A stretch of DNA of 57,016 bases from Caproiciproducens sp. MSJ-32 (GTDB taxonomy: Bacteria; Bacillota; Clostridia; Clostridiales; Clostridiaceae): the NCBI RefSeq assembly GCF_018918055.1, contig NZ_JAHLPS010000060.1:1-57016 (forward strand). The letters run 5' to 3'. A program made the position numbers and the translations under genes. Shown here piece by piece: positions 28,710 through 37,883 of the stretch (the stretch's first letter is position 1; every line of letters starts with the position of its first letter). The notes beneath the pieces are model-generated. The model was not told where the DNA came from. It did not search any database and saw only the letters and a list, made by a program, of their open reading frames with translations.

Positions 28710-29090
28710 ATGGGAATATTAGACGGTTTAATAGGAAATGCTTCTGAAGTAAACATAGAAAACCTAAATAAGGAATATGAGAGATTATTAACTAAGGATG
28801 AGAGAATTGAAAAAGCTTAGAAGATAGTAAGAGACTTATATATTTTTACAAACAAAAGATTGATCTTAGTTGATAAACAGGGAGTAACAGGTAAAAAGAC
28901 AGAATATCATTCAATTCCTTATAGTTCAATAACTCATTTCAGCATAGAAACAAACGGAAATTTTGATTTAGATGCAGAACTAAAGATATGGATATCAGGT
29001 ACAGCCTTGCCAATTACAAAGAATTTTAATACTTCAGTAAATATTTATGATTTACAAAAAGTACTAGCAGAATACTGCTTAGGCAAATAG
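28710..29090 (+). pseudogene. Bacterial PH-domain protein with in-frame amber codon
   Basis: A 126-codon frame with ATG at 28710 (RBS AGGAGATGATG) is broken only by TAG at 28818-28820 (codon 37). Sequence before (MGILDGLIGNASEVN) and after (KIVRDLYIFTNKRLILVDKQ, then HSIPYSSITHFSIET) matches the small bPH_1 family, where KAYKIVRD would be expected, so a Tyr codon became a stop. The downstream part alone could be translated from the TTG at 28860 without the first strands. Either a recent nonsense mutation or a sequence error. Confidence 0.8.
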
Positions 29091-29150
29091 AAAAAACTTA
29101 AAAGTCAAAATTAATGTAGGATGTACATTATGAACGGAGGAATAAGGATA

Positions 29151-31430
29151 ATGGGAATAAAACAAACCTTGTTAAGTTTTATGAGGGAAGAAGCATATAG
29201 ACCTATGGATATTCAAGAATTAGCGTCTATATTTAATATAAATCCGTCAGAATTTAAAGCCTTCAAGAGAGTTTTAAAAAGCATGGAAAAAGAAGGTTTA
29301 ATAATTAGGACAAAGAAAGAAAAGTATGGAGTTCCTGAAAGACTCGGACTTATAAGAGGAACTCTTCAAGTTCATCAAAAGGGCTTTGCCTTCCTGCTTC
29401 CAGAATTGGAAGGAGAAAAGGATGTTTTTATACCTGGCTCAGCCTTAAATGGGGCAATGAATGGGGATGTTGTTCTAGTTGAAATCACTAAAGAAGATAA
29501 AAATGGCAAGAAACGAGAAGGGGAAGTTGTAGAGGTTATAGAAAGAACAAATAATGAAATAATTGGGGTATATGAAGATAGTCAAAACTTTGGTTTTGTT
29601 GTTCCTGAAGATCCAAGATTAAATTCAGATATATTTATATCTAAGAAGGATAAAAATGGAGCAAAGACTGGAGATTTAGTTATTTGTGAAATTACAAAAT
29701 GGGCAGAAAAAAGAAAAAGTCCAGAAGGAGTAATTAAAGAAATTTTAGGTAAAAAGGGAGATAAGGGCTTAGATATATTAACAATAATCAAGAAATATGG
29801 TCTTCCAGAAGAATTCCCTCAAAAGGTATTAAATTATGCAGAAGGAATTCCTGAGGAAATAGATGAAGAGGAATATAGAAGAAGAAAAGATTTAAGAGAA
29901 GTCAGAATGGTAACAATAGATGGCGAAGATGCAAAGGACTTAGATGATGCTGTTTCCATAACAAGATTAGATGGTGGTAAATATAGACTAGGAGTTCATA
30001 TTGCTGATGTAAGCCACTATGTACGTGAAAAAAATCCATTAGATAAGGAAGCTTTAAAAAGAGGAACTTCAGTATATTTAATTGATAGAGTTATTCCTAT
30101 GCTTCCTAAAAAACTGTCAAATGGAATTTGCTCTTTAAATCCAAAAGTAGATAGATTAGCTTTAAGTTGTTTTATGACCATTGACAGTAAGGGGAATGTT
30201 CTTGAACATGAAATAGTAGAAAGTGTAATTAGAACAAATGAAAGAATGACTTACACAGATGTTACAAAAATCTTAGAAGAAAATGATCCAGAATTAATGG
30301 AAAAATATGATTATCTAGTAGATGACTTTAGGGCAATGGAAGAGCTCTGCAAAATTTTAAATGCAAGAAGAATGAGAAGGGGAGCAGTAGACTTTGATTT
30401 TGAAGAATCAAAGATAATTCTTGATGAAAATGGTAAACCTATAGAAATAAAGCCTTATGAAAGAGGAATTGCCAATAGAATAATAGAAGAATTTATGCTT
30501 GTTTGCAATGAAACAATAGCTGAGCATATGTTTAATCAACAGATTCCATTTGTATATAGAATTCACGAAGAACCAGACGAAGAAAAGCTAGCAAAGTTTA
30601 GGGAATTTGTATATAATCTAGGTTATAAAATGAAAGGCGGAGAAGAAACAGAGCCAAAGGATCTACAAGAAATCTTAAATGCAGTTGAAGGAAAGAAGGA
30701 AGAAAAAGTTGTAAGCACCTTATTATTAAGATCTATGATGCAGGCAAAATATTCTCCACAATGCGTTGGACACTTTGGTCTTGCAGCTAAGTATTACTGT
30801 CACTTTACTTCACCAATAAGAAGATATCCAGACCTTCAAATTCACAGAATAATTAAGGAATATTTAAATGGAAGATTAAGTGAATCAAGGCAAAAGAAGC
30901 TTATAGATATAGTAGAAGTAGCAGCAAGACAATCATCTGAAATGGAAAGAGTAGCACAGGATGCAGAAAGGGAAGTGGATGATTTAAAGAAAGCAGAATA
31001 TATGCAGGAAAGAATTGGAGAGGAATTCCAAGGAATTATATCCTCAGTTACTTCCTTTGGCTTATTTGTAGAACTTCCAAATACTATAGAAGGACTTGTG
31101 CATGTAACTTCCCTAGATGATGATTATTATATCTATGATGAAGATCATCTATGTTTAATTGGAGAAAGCAGCAAGAAGGTTTATAGGCTTGGAGATGAAG
31201 TAAGAGTAAGATGTTCAAAGGTAGATATAGATAATAGGGAAATATATTTTGATTTGGTAGATGGCGAAAGCAGTGATGAGGAAAATAAAGAGATAGAGGT
31301 AAATAATAGTATTGATGAAGTAAAGAAGGAAATAAAAGAAGAACTTCTATCAATTATTAAAAATGAATTATTAGAAGAAATTAAGGAAGAAATAAAAGAA
31401 GAAATATTAAATGAATTAAGGGTTGAATAA
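29151..31430 (+). CDS. rnr: Ribonuclease R
   Basis: 3'-5' exoribonuclease that degrades structured RNA and, with tmRNA, non-stop mRNAs. N-terminal helix-turn-helix (about 1-65), two cold-shock OB folds (about 70-215), RNB catalytic domain (about 240-570, with VRMVTIDGEDAKDLDDAVSI and its Asp cluster), S1 domain (about 620-705) and a Lys/Glu helical tail (EIKEEIKEEILNEL). ATG at 29151 (759 aa) is chosen because GGAGG lies 10 bases upstream; ATGs at 29121 and 29130 lack an RBS. smpB follows, a functional pairing in trans-translation. Confidence 0.95.
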   Translation: MGIKQTLLSFMREEAYRPMDIQELASIFNINPSEFKAFKRVLKSMEKEGLIIRTKKEKYGVPERLGLIRGTLQVHQKGFAFLLPELEGEKDVFIPGSALNGAMNGDVVLVEITKEDKNGKKREGEVVEVIERTNNEIIGVYEDSQNFGFVVPEDPRLNSDIFISKKDKNGAKTGDLVICEITKWAEKRKSPEGVIKEILGKKGDKGLDILTIIKKYGLPEEFPQKVLNYAEGIPEEIDEEEYRRRKDLREVRMVTIDGEDAKDLDDAVSITRLDGGKYRLGVHIADVSHYVREKNPLDKEALKRGTSVYLIDRVIPMLPKKLSNGICSLNPKVDRLALSCFMTIDSKGNVLEHEIVESVIRTNERMTYTDVTKILEENDPELMEKYDYLVDDFRAMEELCKILNARRMRRGAVDFDFEESKIILDENGKPIEIKPYERGIANRIIEEFMLVCNETIAEHMFNQQIPFVYRIHEEPDEEKLAKFREFVYNLGYKMKGGEETEPKDLQEILNAVEGKKEEKVVSTLLLRSMMQAKYSPQCVGHFGLAAKYYCHFTSPIRRYPDLQIHRIIKEYLNGRLSESRQKKLIDIVEVAARQSSEMERVAQDAEREVDDLKKAEYMQERIGEEFQGIISSVTSFGLFVELPNTIEGLVHVTSLDDDYYIYDEDHLCLIGESSKKVYRLGDEVRVRCSKVDIDNREIYFDLVDGESSDEENKEIEVNNSIDEVKKEIKEELLSIIKNELLEEIKEEIKEEILNELRVE

Positions 31431-31478
31431 GACAATAGGTATTAGCTTATTTTGTCTGATTCTGATATACTAGAAAAA

Positions 31479-31527
31479 AAGGCTATATTTTAAATTAACT
31501 ATTGTGTATAATTTAAAATATAGCCTT
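31479..31527 (+). terminator. 19-bp perfect inverted repeat between rnr and smpB
   Basis: AAGGCTATATTTTAAATTA is fully complementary to 31509-31527. An 11-base loop separates the arms; the T tract after it is short, so it may be leaky or act in RNA processing. Confidence 0.65.
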
Positions 31528-31567
31528 AAAGTTTTAGAAAATATATAAAGTAGAGTGGTGATATACT

Positions 31568-32038
31568 TTGGTTAGAAAGAAGAATAGTAATACTTTAGCT
31601 GAAAATAGAAAAGCTAGACATGATTATTTTGTAGAAGAAACAATAGAGGCAGGTATAGCTTTAGTTGGGACGGAAGTAAAATCAATTAGGGCAGGTAAAT
31701 GTAATTTGAAGGAAGCCTATGCAGATGTATCTAATGGTGAAATAATATTATTAGGTATGCATATCAGCCCTTATGAACAAGGAAATATATTTAATGTAGA
31801 TCCATTAAGGCCAAGAAAACTTCTTCTTCACAAAAGAGAAATAGCTAGATTTGCAGGTCTAGTGTCACAACAAGGATATACATTAATTCCCTTATCTCTT
31901 TACTTAAAAAATGGCAAGGTAAAGGTTGCTCTTGGATTATGTAGAGGTAAGAAAAATTACGATAAGAGAGATGCTCTTCTTGAAAAGGCTCATAAGAGAG
32001 ATATGGAAAGGGAAATGAAAAACGCAAACAAATACTAA
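31568..32038 (+). CDS. smpB: SsrA-binding protein
   Basis: Binds tmRNA and carries it into stalled ribosomes. TTG start with AGTGGTGAT upstream. Conserved core: [39 protein letters not shown], and the C-terminal [15 protein letters not shown] with the basic helical tail. 156 aa. Its RNA partner ssrA lies 9.8 kb downstream rather than directly adjacent. Confidence 0.95.
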   Translation: MVRKKNSNTLAENRKARHDYFVEETIEAGIALVGTEVKSIRAGKCNLKEAYADVSNGEIILLGMHISPYEQGNIFNVDPLRPRKLLLHKREIARFAGLVSQQGYTLIPLSLYLKNGKVKVALGLCRGKKNYDKRDALLEKAHKRDMEREMKNANKY

Positions 32039-32057
32039 TTACAGGCTTTAGCCACGA

Positions 32058-32107
32058 GCAGTGTGGAGTTTGCAGTTTGGAGTGTGGAGTTTGGAGTGTG
32101 GAGTTTG
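32058..32107. repeat. Heptanucleotide repeat tract (GGAGTNN), about 7 units
   Basis: GCAGTGT, GGAGTTT, GCAGTTT, GGAGTGT, GGAGTTT, GGAGTGT, GGAGTTT in perfect 7-bp phase, starting 20 bases after the smpB stop codon. Same unit as the tracts at 17517 and 41180, in the same orientation as the latter. Confidence 0.8.
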
Positions 32108-32155
32108 AAATGGGTGCTTAGTTTTCAGGTTTCAGATTAAGATAAAGATAATTTA

Positions 32156-32207
32156 ATTGGTAGCAATAAAGATTTAAATAATATTCTCTATTGCTGCCAA
32201 TTTTTTT
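32156..32207 (+). terminator. Intrinsic terminator after smpB
   Basis: 13-bp stem ATTGGTAGCAATA / TATTGCTGCCAAT (one G-T pair) with a 20-base AT loop and seven T. Confidence 0.85.
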
Positions 32208-32316
32208 ATTTACATTGTAAATATTTTATAAAGTTTATAACATATACTTTTTAATTGTAGAAAAATTATCAATCTTGATGTAGAATTATATTATAGAAAA
32301 AAATCTAAGGGTAAGT

Positions 32317-33303
32317 GTGATAGCTATGGCAGGTTATGATTTTGATAATATCATTTGTAAAAGCGAAGAAATGAAGAATATAATTAATAATTGCAAAAAG
32401 GTGGCTAATAGCCCTTCTACTATATTAATTGAGGGAGAGAGTGGTACAGGTAAGGAGGTATTAGCTAAAGCAATTCACAATTACAGCAATAGAAGAAATA
32501 ATAAATTTGTTGCAATTAACTGCGGTGCAATTCCTAAAAATTTAATAGAAAGTGAACTGTTTGGTTATGAAGAAGGGGCCTTTACAGGAAGCAGAAAGGG
32601 TGGATCTATTGGAAAAATAGAGTTAGCAAATAACGGTACCTTATTTCTAGATGAAATAGGGGACATGCCTTTTGATATGCAGGTAAAGCTCCTTAGGGTA
32701 CTTCAAGAAGAAAAAGTTATTAGAATTGGTGGAAATAAAGAAATTCCAGTAAATATGAGAGTAATTGCAGCAACTAATAAAAATTTAAAAGAAGAAGTTA
32801 GAAGAGGTAAATTTAGAGATGATTTATATTATAGGTTATGCGTAATACCTGTAGTAATACCGCCGCTAAGAGATAGGAAAGAAGATATATTGGAGCTAAT
32901 AGAATACTTTTTGATAGAAAAATCAAAAAAGCTTAATAAGCCCTATAGAGAATTAGATAAGGAATTATTAGATAAGCTATTAAACTATAGCTGGCCGGGT
33001 AATGTAAGGGAGCTTGAGAATATTATAGAAAACATAGTTAATTTAGATGGTAAAATGTCAATTAAACTATTTAATGAAGAGGAAAAAATGGAGTACTGCA
33101 AAAAGGATAAGTGCAGAAAGTACTTGCTTTATAAGAGAATGAATGAATTTAACTTAAAAAAGGTAGAAGAAAGTACAATAAAAAAAGCCTTAGATTATCA
33201 TAATTATAATCTTACAAAAGCAGCAAAATCTTTAGGGATAAGTAGAAATACCTTATATTTAAAAATAAAAAAATATAATATCCATATTGAAAACACAATA
33301 TAA
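32317..33303 (+). CDS. Sigma-54-dependent activator without N-terminal sensor domain
   Basis: AAA+ bacterial enhancer-binding protein. Walker A GESGTGKE (residues 40-47), sigma-54 contact loop GAFTGS (87-92; usually GAFTGA), Walker B TLFLDEIGDM, arginine region LRVLQEEKVIRIGG, and a C-terminal Fis-type HTH (about 285-325, LTKAAKSLGISRNTLYLKI). GTG start with AAGGG upstream. At 328 aa it starts directly with the AAA+ domain and has no receiver, GAF or PAS input, so its activity may be set by abundance or by a partner. Its likely target is the adjacent adh promoter. Confidence 0.9.
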   Translation: MIAMAGYDFDNIICKSEEMKNIINNCKKVANSPSTILIEGESGTGKEVLAKAIHNYSNRRNNKFVAINCGAIPKNLIESELFGYEEGAFTGSRKGGSIGKIELANNGTLFLDEIGDMPFDMQVKLLRVLQEEKVIRIGGNKEIPVNMRVIAATNKNLKEEVRRGKFRDDLYYRLCVIPVVIPPLRDRKEDILELIEYFLIEKSKKLNKPYRELDKELLDKLLNYSWPGNVRELENIIENIVNLDGKMSIKLFNEEEKMEYCKKDKCRKYLLYKRMNEFNLKKVEESTIKKALDYHNYNLTKAAKSLGISRNTLYLKIKKYNIHIENTI

Positions 33304-33308
33304 TTAAA

Positions 33309-33378
33309 TGTACTAAAACAATACAGTGTCCTAATTTAATACGGAAATTTAAATGAATATTTGTTAGATTTTAGTACA
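33309..33378. promoter_or_regulatory. Candidate activator binding sites upstream of the sigma-54 promoter
   Basis: TGTACTAAAA (33309-33318) and its exact reverse complement TTTTAGTACA (33369-33378), 50 bp apart, lie 70-140 bp before the -24 element. This is the usual upstream activator range. Confidence 0.55.
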
Positions 33379-33448
33379 CAAATAAATCTTTATAATAATA
33401 AAAAAATGTAAATCTATTAAAACAGTAATTGTTAAAAAAATAACCATT

Positions 33449-33465
33449 TTGGCATGGATTTTGCT
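33449..33465 (+). promoter_or_regulatory. Sigma-54 (-24/-12) promoter of the alcohol dehydrogenase gene
   Basis: TTGGCATGGATTTTGCT: GG at 33451-33452 and GC at 33463-33464 with exactly 10 bases between, matching TGGCAC-N5-TTGC. It ends 48 bases before the start codon. Confidence 0.85.
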
Positions 33466-33512
33466 TTATCATATATTGACTTAAAATTAATATATTAATT
33501 GGAGGGGTTTTT

Positions 33513-34679
33513 ATGGCAAGATTTACATTACCAAGAGACATTTATCATGGAGAAGGAGCTCTAGAAGTATTAAAAACAATAAAAGGAAAAAGAGCAATGA
33601 TAGTAGTTGGCGGCGGTTCAATGAAAAGATTTGGCTTCTTAGATAAAGTTGAAGCTTATCTAAAGGAAGCAGGAATGGAAGTTGAAATTTTTGAAGGAGT
33701 TGAACCAGATCCATCAGTGGAAACTGTTATGAAGGGGGCTGAGGCAATGAGAAAATTCAACCCTGATTGGATAGTTTCAATTGGAGGAGGTTCACCAATA
33801 GATGCAGCTAAGGCAATGTGGATATTCTATGAATATGAAGATTTCACATTTGAAGAAGCAGTTGTACCTTTTGGGCTTCCAGAGTTAAGAAAAAAAGCTA
33901 GATTTATAGCAATACCATCTACAAGTGGTACAGCTACAGAAGTTACTGCCTTTTCAGTTATTACTGATTATAAAGCAAAAATTAAATATCCTATAGCGGA
34001 TTTTAATATAACTCCTGATATAGCAATTATAGATCCTGAACTTGCACAAACTATGCCAAAGACACTAACAGCTCACACTGGAATGGATGCTTTAACTCAT
34101 GCAATAGAAGCATATACTGCATCACTTAGATCAAATTTCTCAGATCCATTAGCAATTAAGGCAATACAAATGATAGCAGCAAATCTAGTTAATTCTTATG
34201 AAGGAGATAAAAATGCAAGAAATGAAATGCATGAAGCTCAATGTTTAGCTGGAATGGCTTTCTCTAATGCGCTTTTAGGAATAGTTCATTCAATGGCACA
34301 TAAGACTGGAGCAGTATTTGATATTCCTCATGGATGTGCAAATGCAATATATCTTCCTTATGTAATTCAATATAACAAAAAAGAAGCTTTAGATAGATAC
34401 GCTGACATTGCAAGAGCTCTACATTTAGAAGGAAAAACAGATGAAGAATTAACAGATGCATTAGTAAACATGATTAATGACTTAAATACAAAACTTAATA
34501 TACCACATACATTAAAAGAATATGGAGTAGAAGAAGAATACTTTAAGAAGAATTTAGATTATATTTCAAAGAATGCTGTTGGTGATGCTTGTACAGGTTC
34601 AAATCCAAGATCAATTGACCCTGAAACAATGAAGAAATTATTTGAATGTGTTTATTATGGACACAAGGTTGATTTTTAG
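33513..34679 (+). CDS. Iron-containing alcohol dehydrogenase
   Basis: Group III alcohol dehydrogenase, reducing aldehydes to alcohols (ethanol or butanol type) with NAD(P)H in the cytoplasm. Nucleotide loop IVSIGGGSPIDAAKA (about residues 87-101), SGTATEVT, and metal ligands D192, H196 (TGMDALTHAIE), H259 and H273 (VHSMAHK ... IPHG). 388 aa; AdhE's aldehyde domain is absent. RBS GGAGGGG. Transcribed from the -24/-12 promoter and closed by a terminator; sigma-54 control of alcohol formation would couple it to redox or carbon state. Confidence 0.93.
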   Translation: MARFTLPRDIYHGEGALEVLKTIKGKRAMIVVGGGSMKRFGFLDKVEAYLKEAGMEVEIFEGVEPDPSVETVMKGAEAMRKFNPDWIVSIGGGSPIDAAKAMWIFYEYEDFTFEEAVVPFGLPELRKKARFIAIPSTSGTATEVTAFSVITDYKAKIKYPIADFNITPDIAIIDPELAQTMPKTLTAHTGMDALTHAIEAYTASLRSNFSDPLAIKAIQMIAANLVNSYEGDKNARNEMHEAQCLAGMAFSNALLGIVHSMAHKTGAVFDIPHGCANAIYLPYVIQYNKKEALDRYADIARALHLEGKTDEELTDALVNMINDLNTKLNIPHTLKEYGVEEEYFKKNLDYISKNAVGDACTGSNPRSIDPETMKKLFECVYYGHKVDF

Positions 34680-34700
34680 TTTAGTGTAGTTACAAGTTCC

Positions 34701-34741
34701 AAAAAAGATTACCTTAATAAATATAAAAGGTAATCTTTTTT
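34701..34741 (+). terminator. Strong intrinsic terminator
   Basis: 15-bp stem AAAAAAGATTACCTT / AAGGTAATCTTTTTT with an AT loop. Confidence 0.92.
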
Positions 34742-34839
34742 GGATAAAGTATAATAATCAGATTACAATTTTACAAATTATTGTATAAATAGGTGATAAA
34801 TGATAGAATTGAGGTATAAAAAATGTGAGGGGGAACATT

Positions 34840-35727
34840 ATGTACAAAATAGTTAGGAAGAGGGAACTTACAGACAACATATATCTTATGGATATAGAGG
34901 CAAAAAGAGTAGCCAAGTCATGCCAGCCTGGACAATTTATTATAATTAAGAATGACGAGAGGGGAGAAAGAGTACCTTTAACAATTGCTGATTATGATAG
35001 GGAAAAGGGAACAGTAACAATAGTTTTCCAAGCAGTAGGCAGAGCAACAAGGGAATTAGCAACATATAATGAGGGGGATTATGTATTAGATTTTGTTGGA
35101 CCATTAGGAGTTCCAAGCGAATTTATCTCAGAAGACTTAGAAAATCTTAAAAAGAAAAACATAATTTTTATAGCTGGTGGAGTTGGAGCTGCGCCTGTAT
35201 ATCCACAAGTAAAATGGATGAAAGAACACAATATAGATGTAGATGTTATCATAGGCAGCAGAACAAAGGACTTATTAATTTTAGAAGATGAAATGAGAGA
35301 AGTAGCAAAAAATTTATATATATCTACAGATGATGGAAGTTATGGCTTCCATGGAAACGTAACACAACTTCTAAAACACTTAGTAACTGAAGAAGGAAAA
35401 GATTATGACCACGCTGTAATAATTGGGCCAATGATAATGATGAAATATGCTTCCCTTTTAACTAAGGAATTAAACATAAAGACAACAGTAAGCTTAAATC
35501 CAATTATGGTAGATGGTACTGGAATGTGTGGAGCATGCAGAGTTACTGTTGGTGGAGAAGTAAAATTTGCCTGTGTTGATGGACCGGAATTTGACGGTCA
35601 TTTAATAGATTTTGATGAATCAATGAGAAGACAAGCTTTATATAAAACTGAAGAAGGTAGAGCATTATTAAAACTAGAAGAAGGGGATACCCATAATCAT
35701 GGCGGATGTGGATGCAAGGAGGAGTAG
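34840..35727 (+). CDS. nfnA: NADH-dependent ferredoxin:NADP+ oxidoreductase, small subunit
   Basis: FAD and [2Fe-2S] subunit of the electron-bifurcating transhydrogenase Nfn. ATG at 34840 (295 aa) is set by GAGGGGG directly upstream; the GTG at 34825 precedes the RBS. FAD domain with GQFIIIK and RVPLTIADYD, NAD-binding IFIAGGVGAAPVYPQ, and the iron-sulfur cysteines in GTGMCGACRVTVGG and KFACVDGPEFDGH. Its stop is 2 bases before the nfnB start, as expected for a tight heterodimer. It couples NADH and reduced ferredoxin to make NADPH. Confidence 0.9.
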   Translation: MYKIVRKRELTDNIYLMDIEAKRVAKSCQPGQFIIIKNDERGERVPLTIADYDREKGTVTIVFQAVGRATRELATYNEGDYVLDFVGPLGVPSEFISEDLENLKKKNIIFIAGGVGAAPVYPQVKWMKEHNIDVDVIIGSRTKDLLILEDEMREVAKNLYISTDDGSYGFHGNVTQLLKHLVTEEGKDYDHAVIIGPMIMMKYASLLTKELNIKTTVSLNPIMVDGTGMCGACRVTVGGEVKFACVDGPEFDGHLIDFDESMRRQALYKTEEGRALLKLEEGDTHNHGGCGCKEE

Positions 35728-35729
35728 TT

Positions 35730-37118
35730 ATGGAAAAAGTAGATAGAATGAAAAGAGTACCTGTTGCTGAACTAGCAGCAGAAGTTAGAATAAAGAATTT
35801 TGATGAAGTTTGCCTAGGTTATACTGAAGAAGAAGCCGTAATGGAGGCTTCAAGATGCTTAAATTGCAAAAAGCCAAAATGTGTAGATGGATGTCCTGTT
35901 TCAATAAATATACCAGCCTTTATTAACTACTTAAAAGAAAGAAAGTTTGAAGAAGCTGCAAGAGAAATTGCAAAGTATAGTTCCCTTCCTGCTGTATGTG
36001 GTAGAGTATGTCCACAAGAAACTCAATGTGAAGGAAAATGTGTATTAGGAATAAAAGGTGAGCCGGTTTCTATAGGAAAATTAGAGAGATTTACTGCTGA
36101 CTGGTCTAGAACTCATGATATAGAGTTAACCTTCAAGGAAGAGCCTAAAAATAAGAAGGTTGCAGTTATTGGAAGTGGCCCTGCTGGATTAACTTGTGCA
36201 GGAGAATTAGCTAAAAAAGGTTATGATGTAACAATATTTGAAGCATTACATGAACCAGGTGGAGTATTAGTATATGGTATTCCAGAATTTAGGTTACCAA
36301 AGGACGAAGTAGTAAAATATGAAATAGATAATATAAAGAAATTAGGTGTAAAGATTGAAACTAATGTTGTTATAGGGAAAACTGTAACAATAGATCAGCT
36401 TATGGAAGATGAAGGCTTTGATGCAGTTTTCATAGGATCAGGGGCAGGTCTTCCAAAGTTTATGGGTATTAAGGGAGAAACTGCAAATGGAGTTTTCTCT
36501 GCTAATGAAATTTTAACAAGAGTAAATCTTATGAAATCTTATAAAGAAGGATATTATACTCCTGTAAAAATAGGTAAGAAAGTAGCTGTAATTGGTGGAG
36601 GAAATGTTGCCATGGATGCAGCAAGAACTGCTTTAAGACTTGGAGCAGAAACCCACATAGTATATAGAAGAAGTGAAGCAGAGCTTCCAGCGAGAGTTGA
36701 AGAAGTTCACCATGCTAAAGAAGAGGGGGTAATATTTGATTTATTAACAAACCCAACAGAAATTTTAGTAGATGAAAATGGATGGGTAAAGGGAATGAAG
36801 GTTGTTAAAATGGAATTAACAGAACCAGATGAATCAGGAAGAAGAAGACCAGTTCCTATTGAGGGGTCAGAGTACGTTATGGATGTTGATACAGTAATAA
36901 TGTCCCTAGGAACATCTCCAAATCCATTAATATCTTCAACAACAAAGGGTCTTGAGACAAATAAATGGAAATGCATTATAGCAGATGAAGATGGTCGTAC
37001 AACTAAAGAAGGTGTTTATGCAGGAGGTGATGCTGTTACAGGAGCTGCAACAGTAATTTTAGCTATGGGAGCTGGTAAAAAGGCTGCTCAGGCAATTGAT
37101 AATTACTTAAGCAAGTAG
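35730..37118 (+). CDS. nfnB: NADH-dependent ferredoxin:NADP+ oxidoreductase, large subunit (GltD-like)
   Basis: Large Nfn subunit with FAD and two [4Fe-4S] clusters. ATG at 35730 (462 aa) follows AAGGAGG inside the end of nfnA. Cysteines in CLNCKKPKCVDGCP (about residues 43-56) and in the CGRVCPQETQCEGKCV segment (about 90-105), FAD motif VIGSGPAGLTCAGELA (about 145-160), NADPH motif VIGGGNVAMDAARTA, and the C-terminal GAATVILAMGAGKKAA. Annotated elsewhere as GltA/GltD, but pairing with nfnA and no glutamate synthase large subunit favour Nfn. Confidence 0.9.
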   Translation: MEKVDRMKRVPVAELAAEVRIKNFDEVCLGYTEEEAVMEASRCLNCKKPKCVDGCPVSINIPAFINYLKERKFEEAAREIAKYSSLPAVCGRVCPQETQCEGKCVLGIKGEPVSIGKLERFTADWSRTHDIELTFKEEPKNKKVAVIGSGPAGLTCAGELAKKGYDVTIFEALHEPGGVLVYGIPEFRLPKDEVVKYEIDNIKKLGVKIETNVVIGKTVTIDQLMEDEGFDAVFIGSGAGLPKFMGIKGETANGVFSANEILTRVNLMKSYKEGYYTPVKIGKKVAVIGGGNVAMDAARTALRLGAETHIVYRRSEAELPARVEEVHHAKEEGVIFDLLTNPTEILVDENGWVKGMKVVKMELTEPDESGRRRPVPIEGSEYVMDVDTVIMSLGTSPNPLISSTTKGLETNKWKCIIADEDGRTTKEGVYAGGDAVTGAATVILAMGAGKKAAQAIDNYLSK

Positions 37119-37214
37119 TAGAATTATATTAACAAATAGTAGAAAATTGAAAAAATAGTAGAAAATTAAGCAATATATGCAGTAAAATGGTTCGGGCGAA
37201 AGAAGGGAATAAAT

Positions 37215-37610
37215 ATGTATTTATCAAAATTTACTGATTACTCCTTTAGATCATTATTATATTTGGCAAATCATAGAGATAAAATATGTACAGTTGAAGA
37301 ATTATCAAAGGAATTAGATATATCAGAACATCACTTAAAGAAAATAATTCATAAGCTAGCTAAAACTGAATATATAGTTTCTATGAAGGGAAGATCAGGA
37401 GGATTAAAGTTAGGTTTAGAACCAGAAGAAATTAACTTAGGAGAGGTTCTAAAAATAACTGAAGATAACTTAAATATTGCAGAGTGCTTTAGTAAAAAGG
37501 AAGTCTGTCCATATATTGATGGAGGCTGTAAACTTAAGGGAATTATGAGATCCTCTTTAAATAAATTTTTAGATGAGTTCTCAAAATATACACTTAAGGA
37601 TTTGCTATAG
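37215..37610 (+). CDS. Rrf2-family transcriptional regulator
   Basis: Winged-helix regulator (residues 1-80; YLSKFTDYSFRSLLYLANH, typical of the NsrR/Rrf2 branch) followed by a dimer helix and three cysteines, AECFSKKEVCPYIDGGCKL (about residues 90-108), the usual ligands of an [Fe-S] cluster that senses NO, oxygen or cluster status. 131 aa, slightly short. 96 bases after nfnB; may control the Nfn genes or its own promoter, which cannot be told from sequence. Start ATG with a weak RBS (GAAGGGAAT). Confidence 0.85.
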   Translation: MYLSKFTDYSFRSLLYLANHRDKICTVEELSKELDISEHHLKKIIHKLAKTEYIVSMKGRSGGLKLGLEPEEINLGEVLKITEDNLNIAECFSKKEVCPYIDGGCKLKGIMRSSLNKFLDEFSKYTLKDLL

Positions 37611-37757
37611 CAAGTTCAATTCAGCATAATATATAATTATATTTTATACAATTAAGGTTGATTATTAGTGGTTAAAAAACTACACAATTTAAATTAGGGT
37701 TGATTTTTATAATGTAGATTTATTTTAATCTTTGAAAATTAATAAGTATAAGAGCAA

Positions 37758-37800
37758 AAATAAGCAGCAATGTTATTTACCAAGCTGCTTATTTTTTTTT
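37758..37800. terminator. Terminator for convergent genes
   Basis: 11-bp stem AAATAAGCAGC / GCTGCTTATTT with a T run on the + strand. It lies between the Rrf2 gene and the minus-strand gene; bases 37611-37757 hold nothing else I can identify. Confidence 0.82.
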
Positions 37801-37883
37801 TATAGTTCATTTAGGTTTGAATTATTTCCTTAATTTTCAATTATCTACTATTAACTGTGCACCGAATAAATCTTTGTTTTATT

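Noticed and set aside
35706..35729. ATG at 35706 as nfnB start
   Set aside because: It lies inside nfnA upstream of the RBS AAGGAGG; ATG at 35730 fits.
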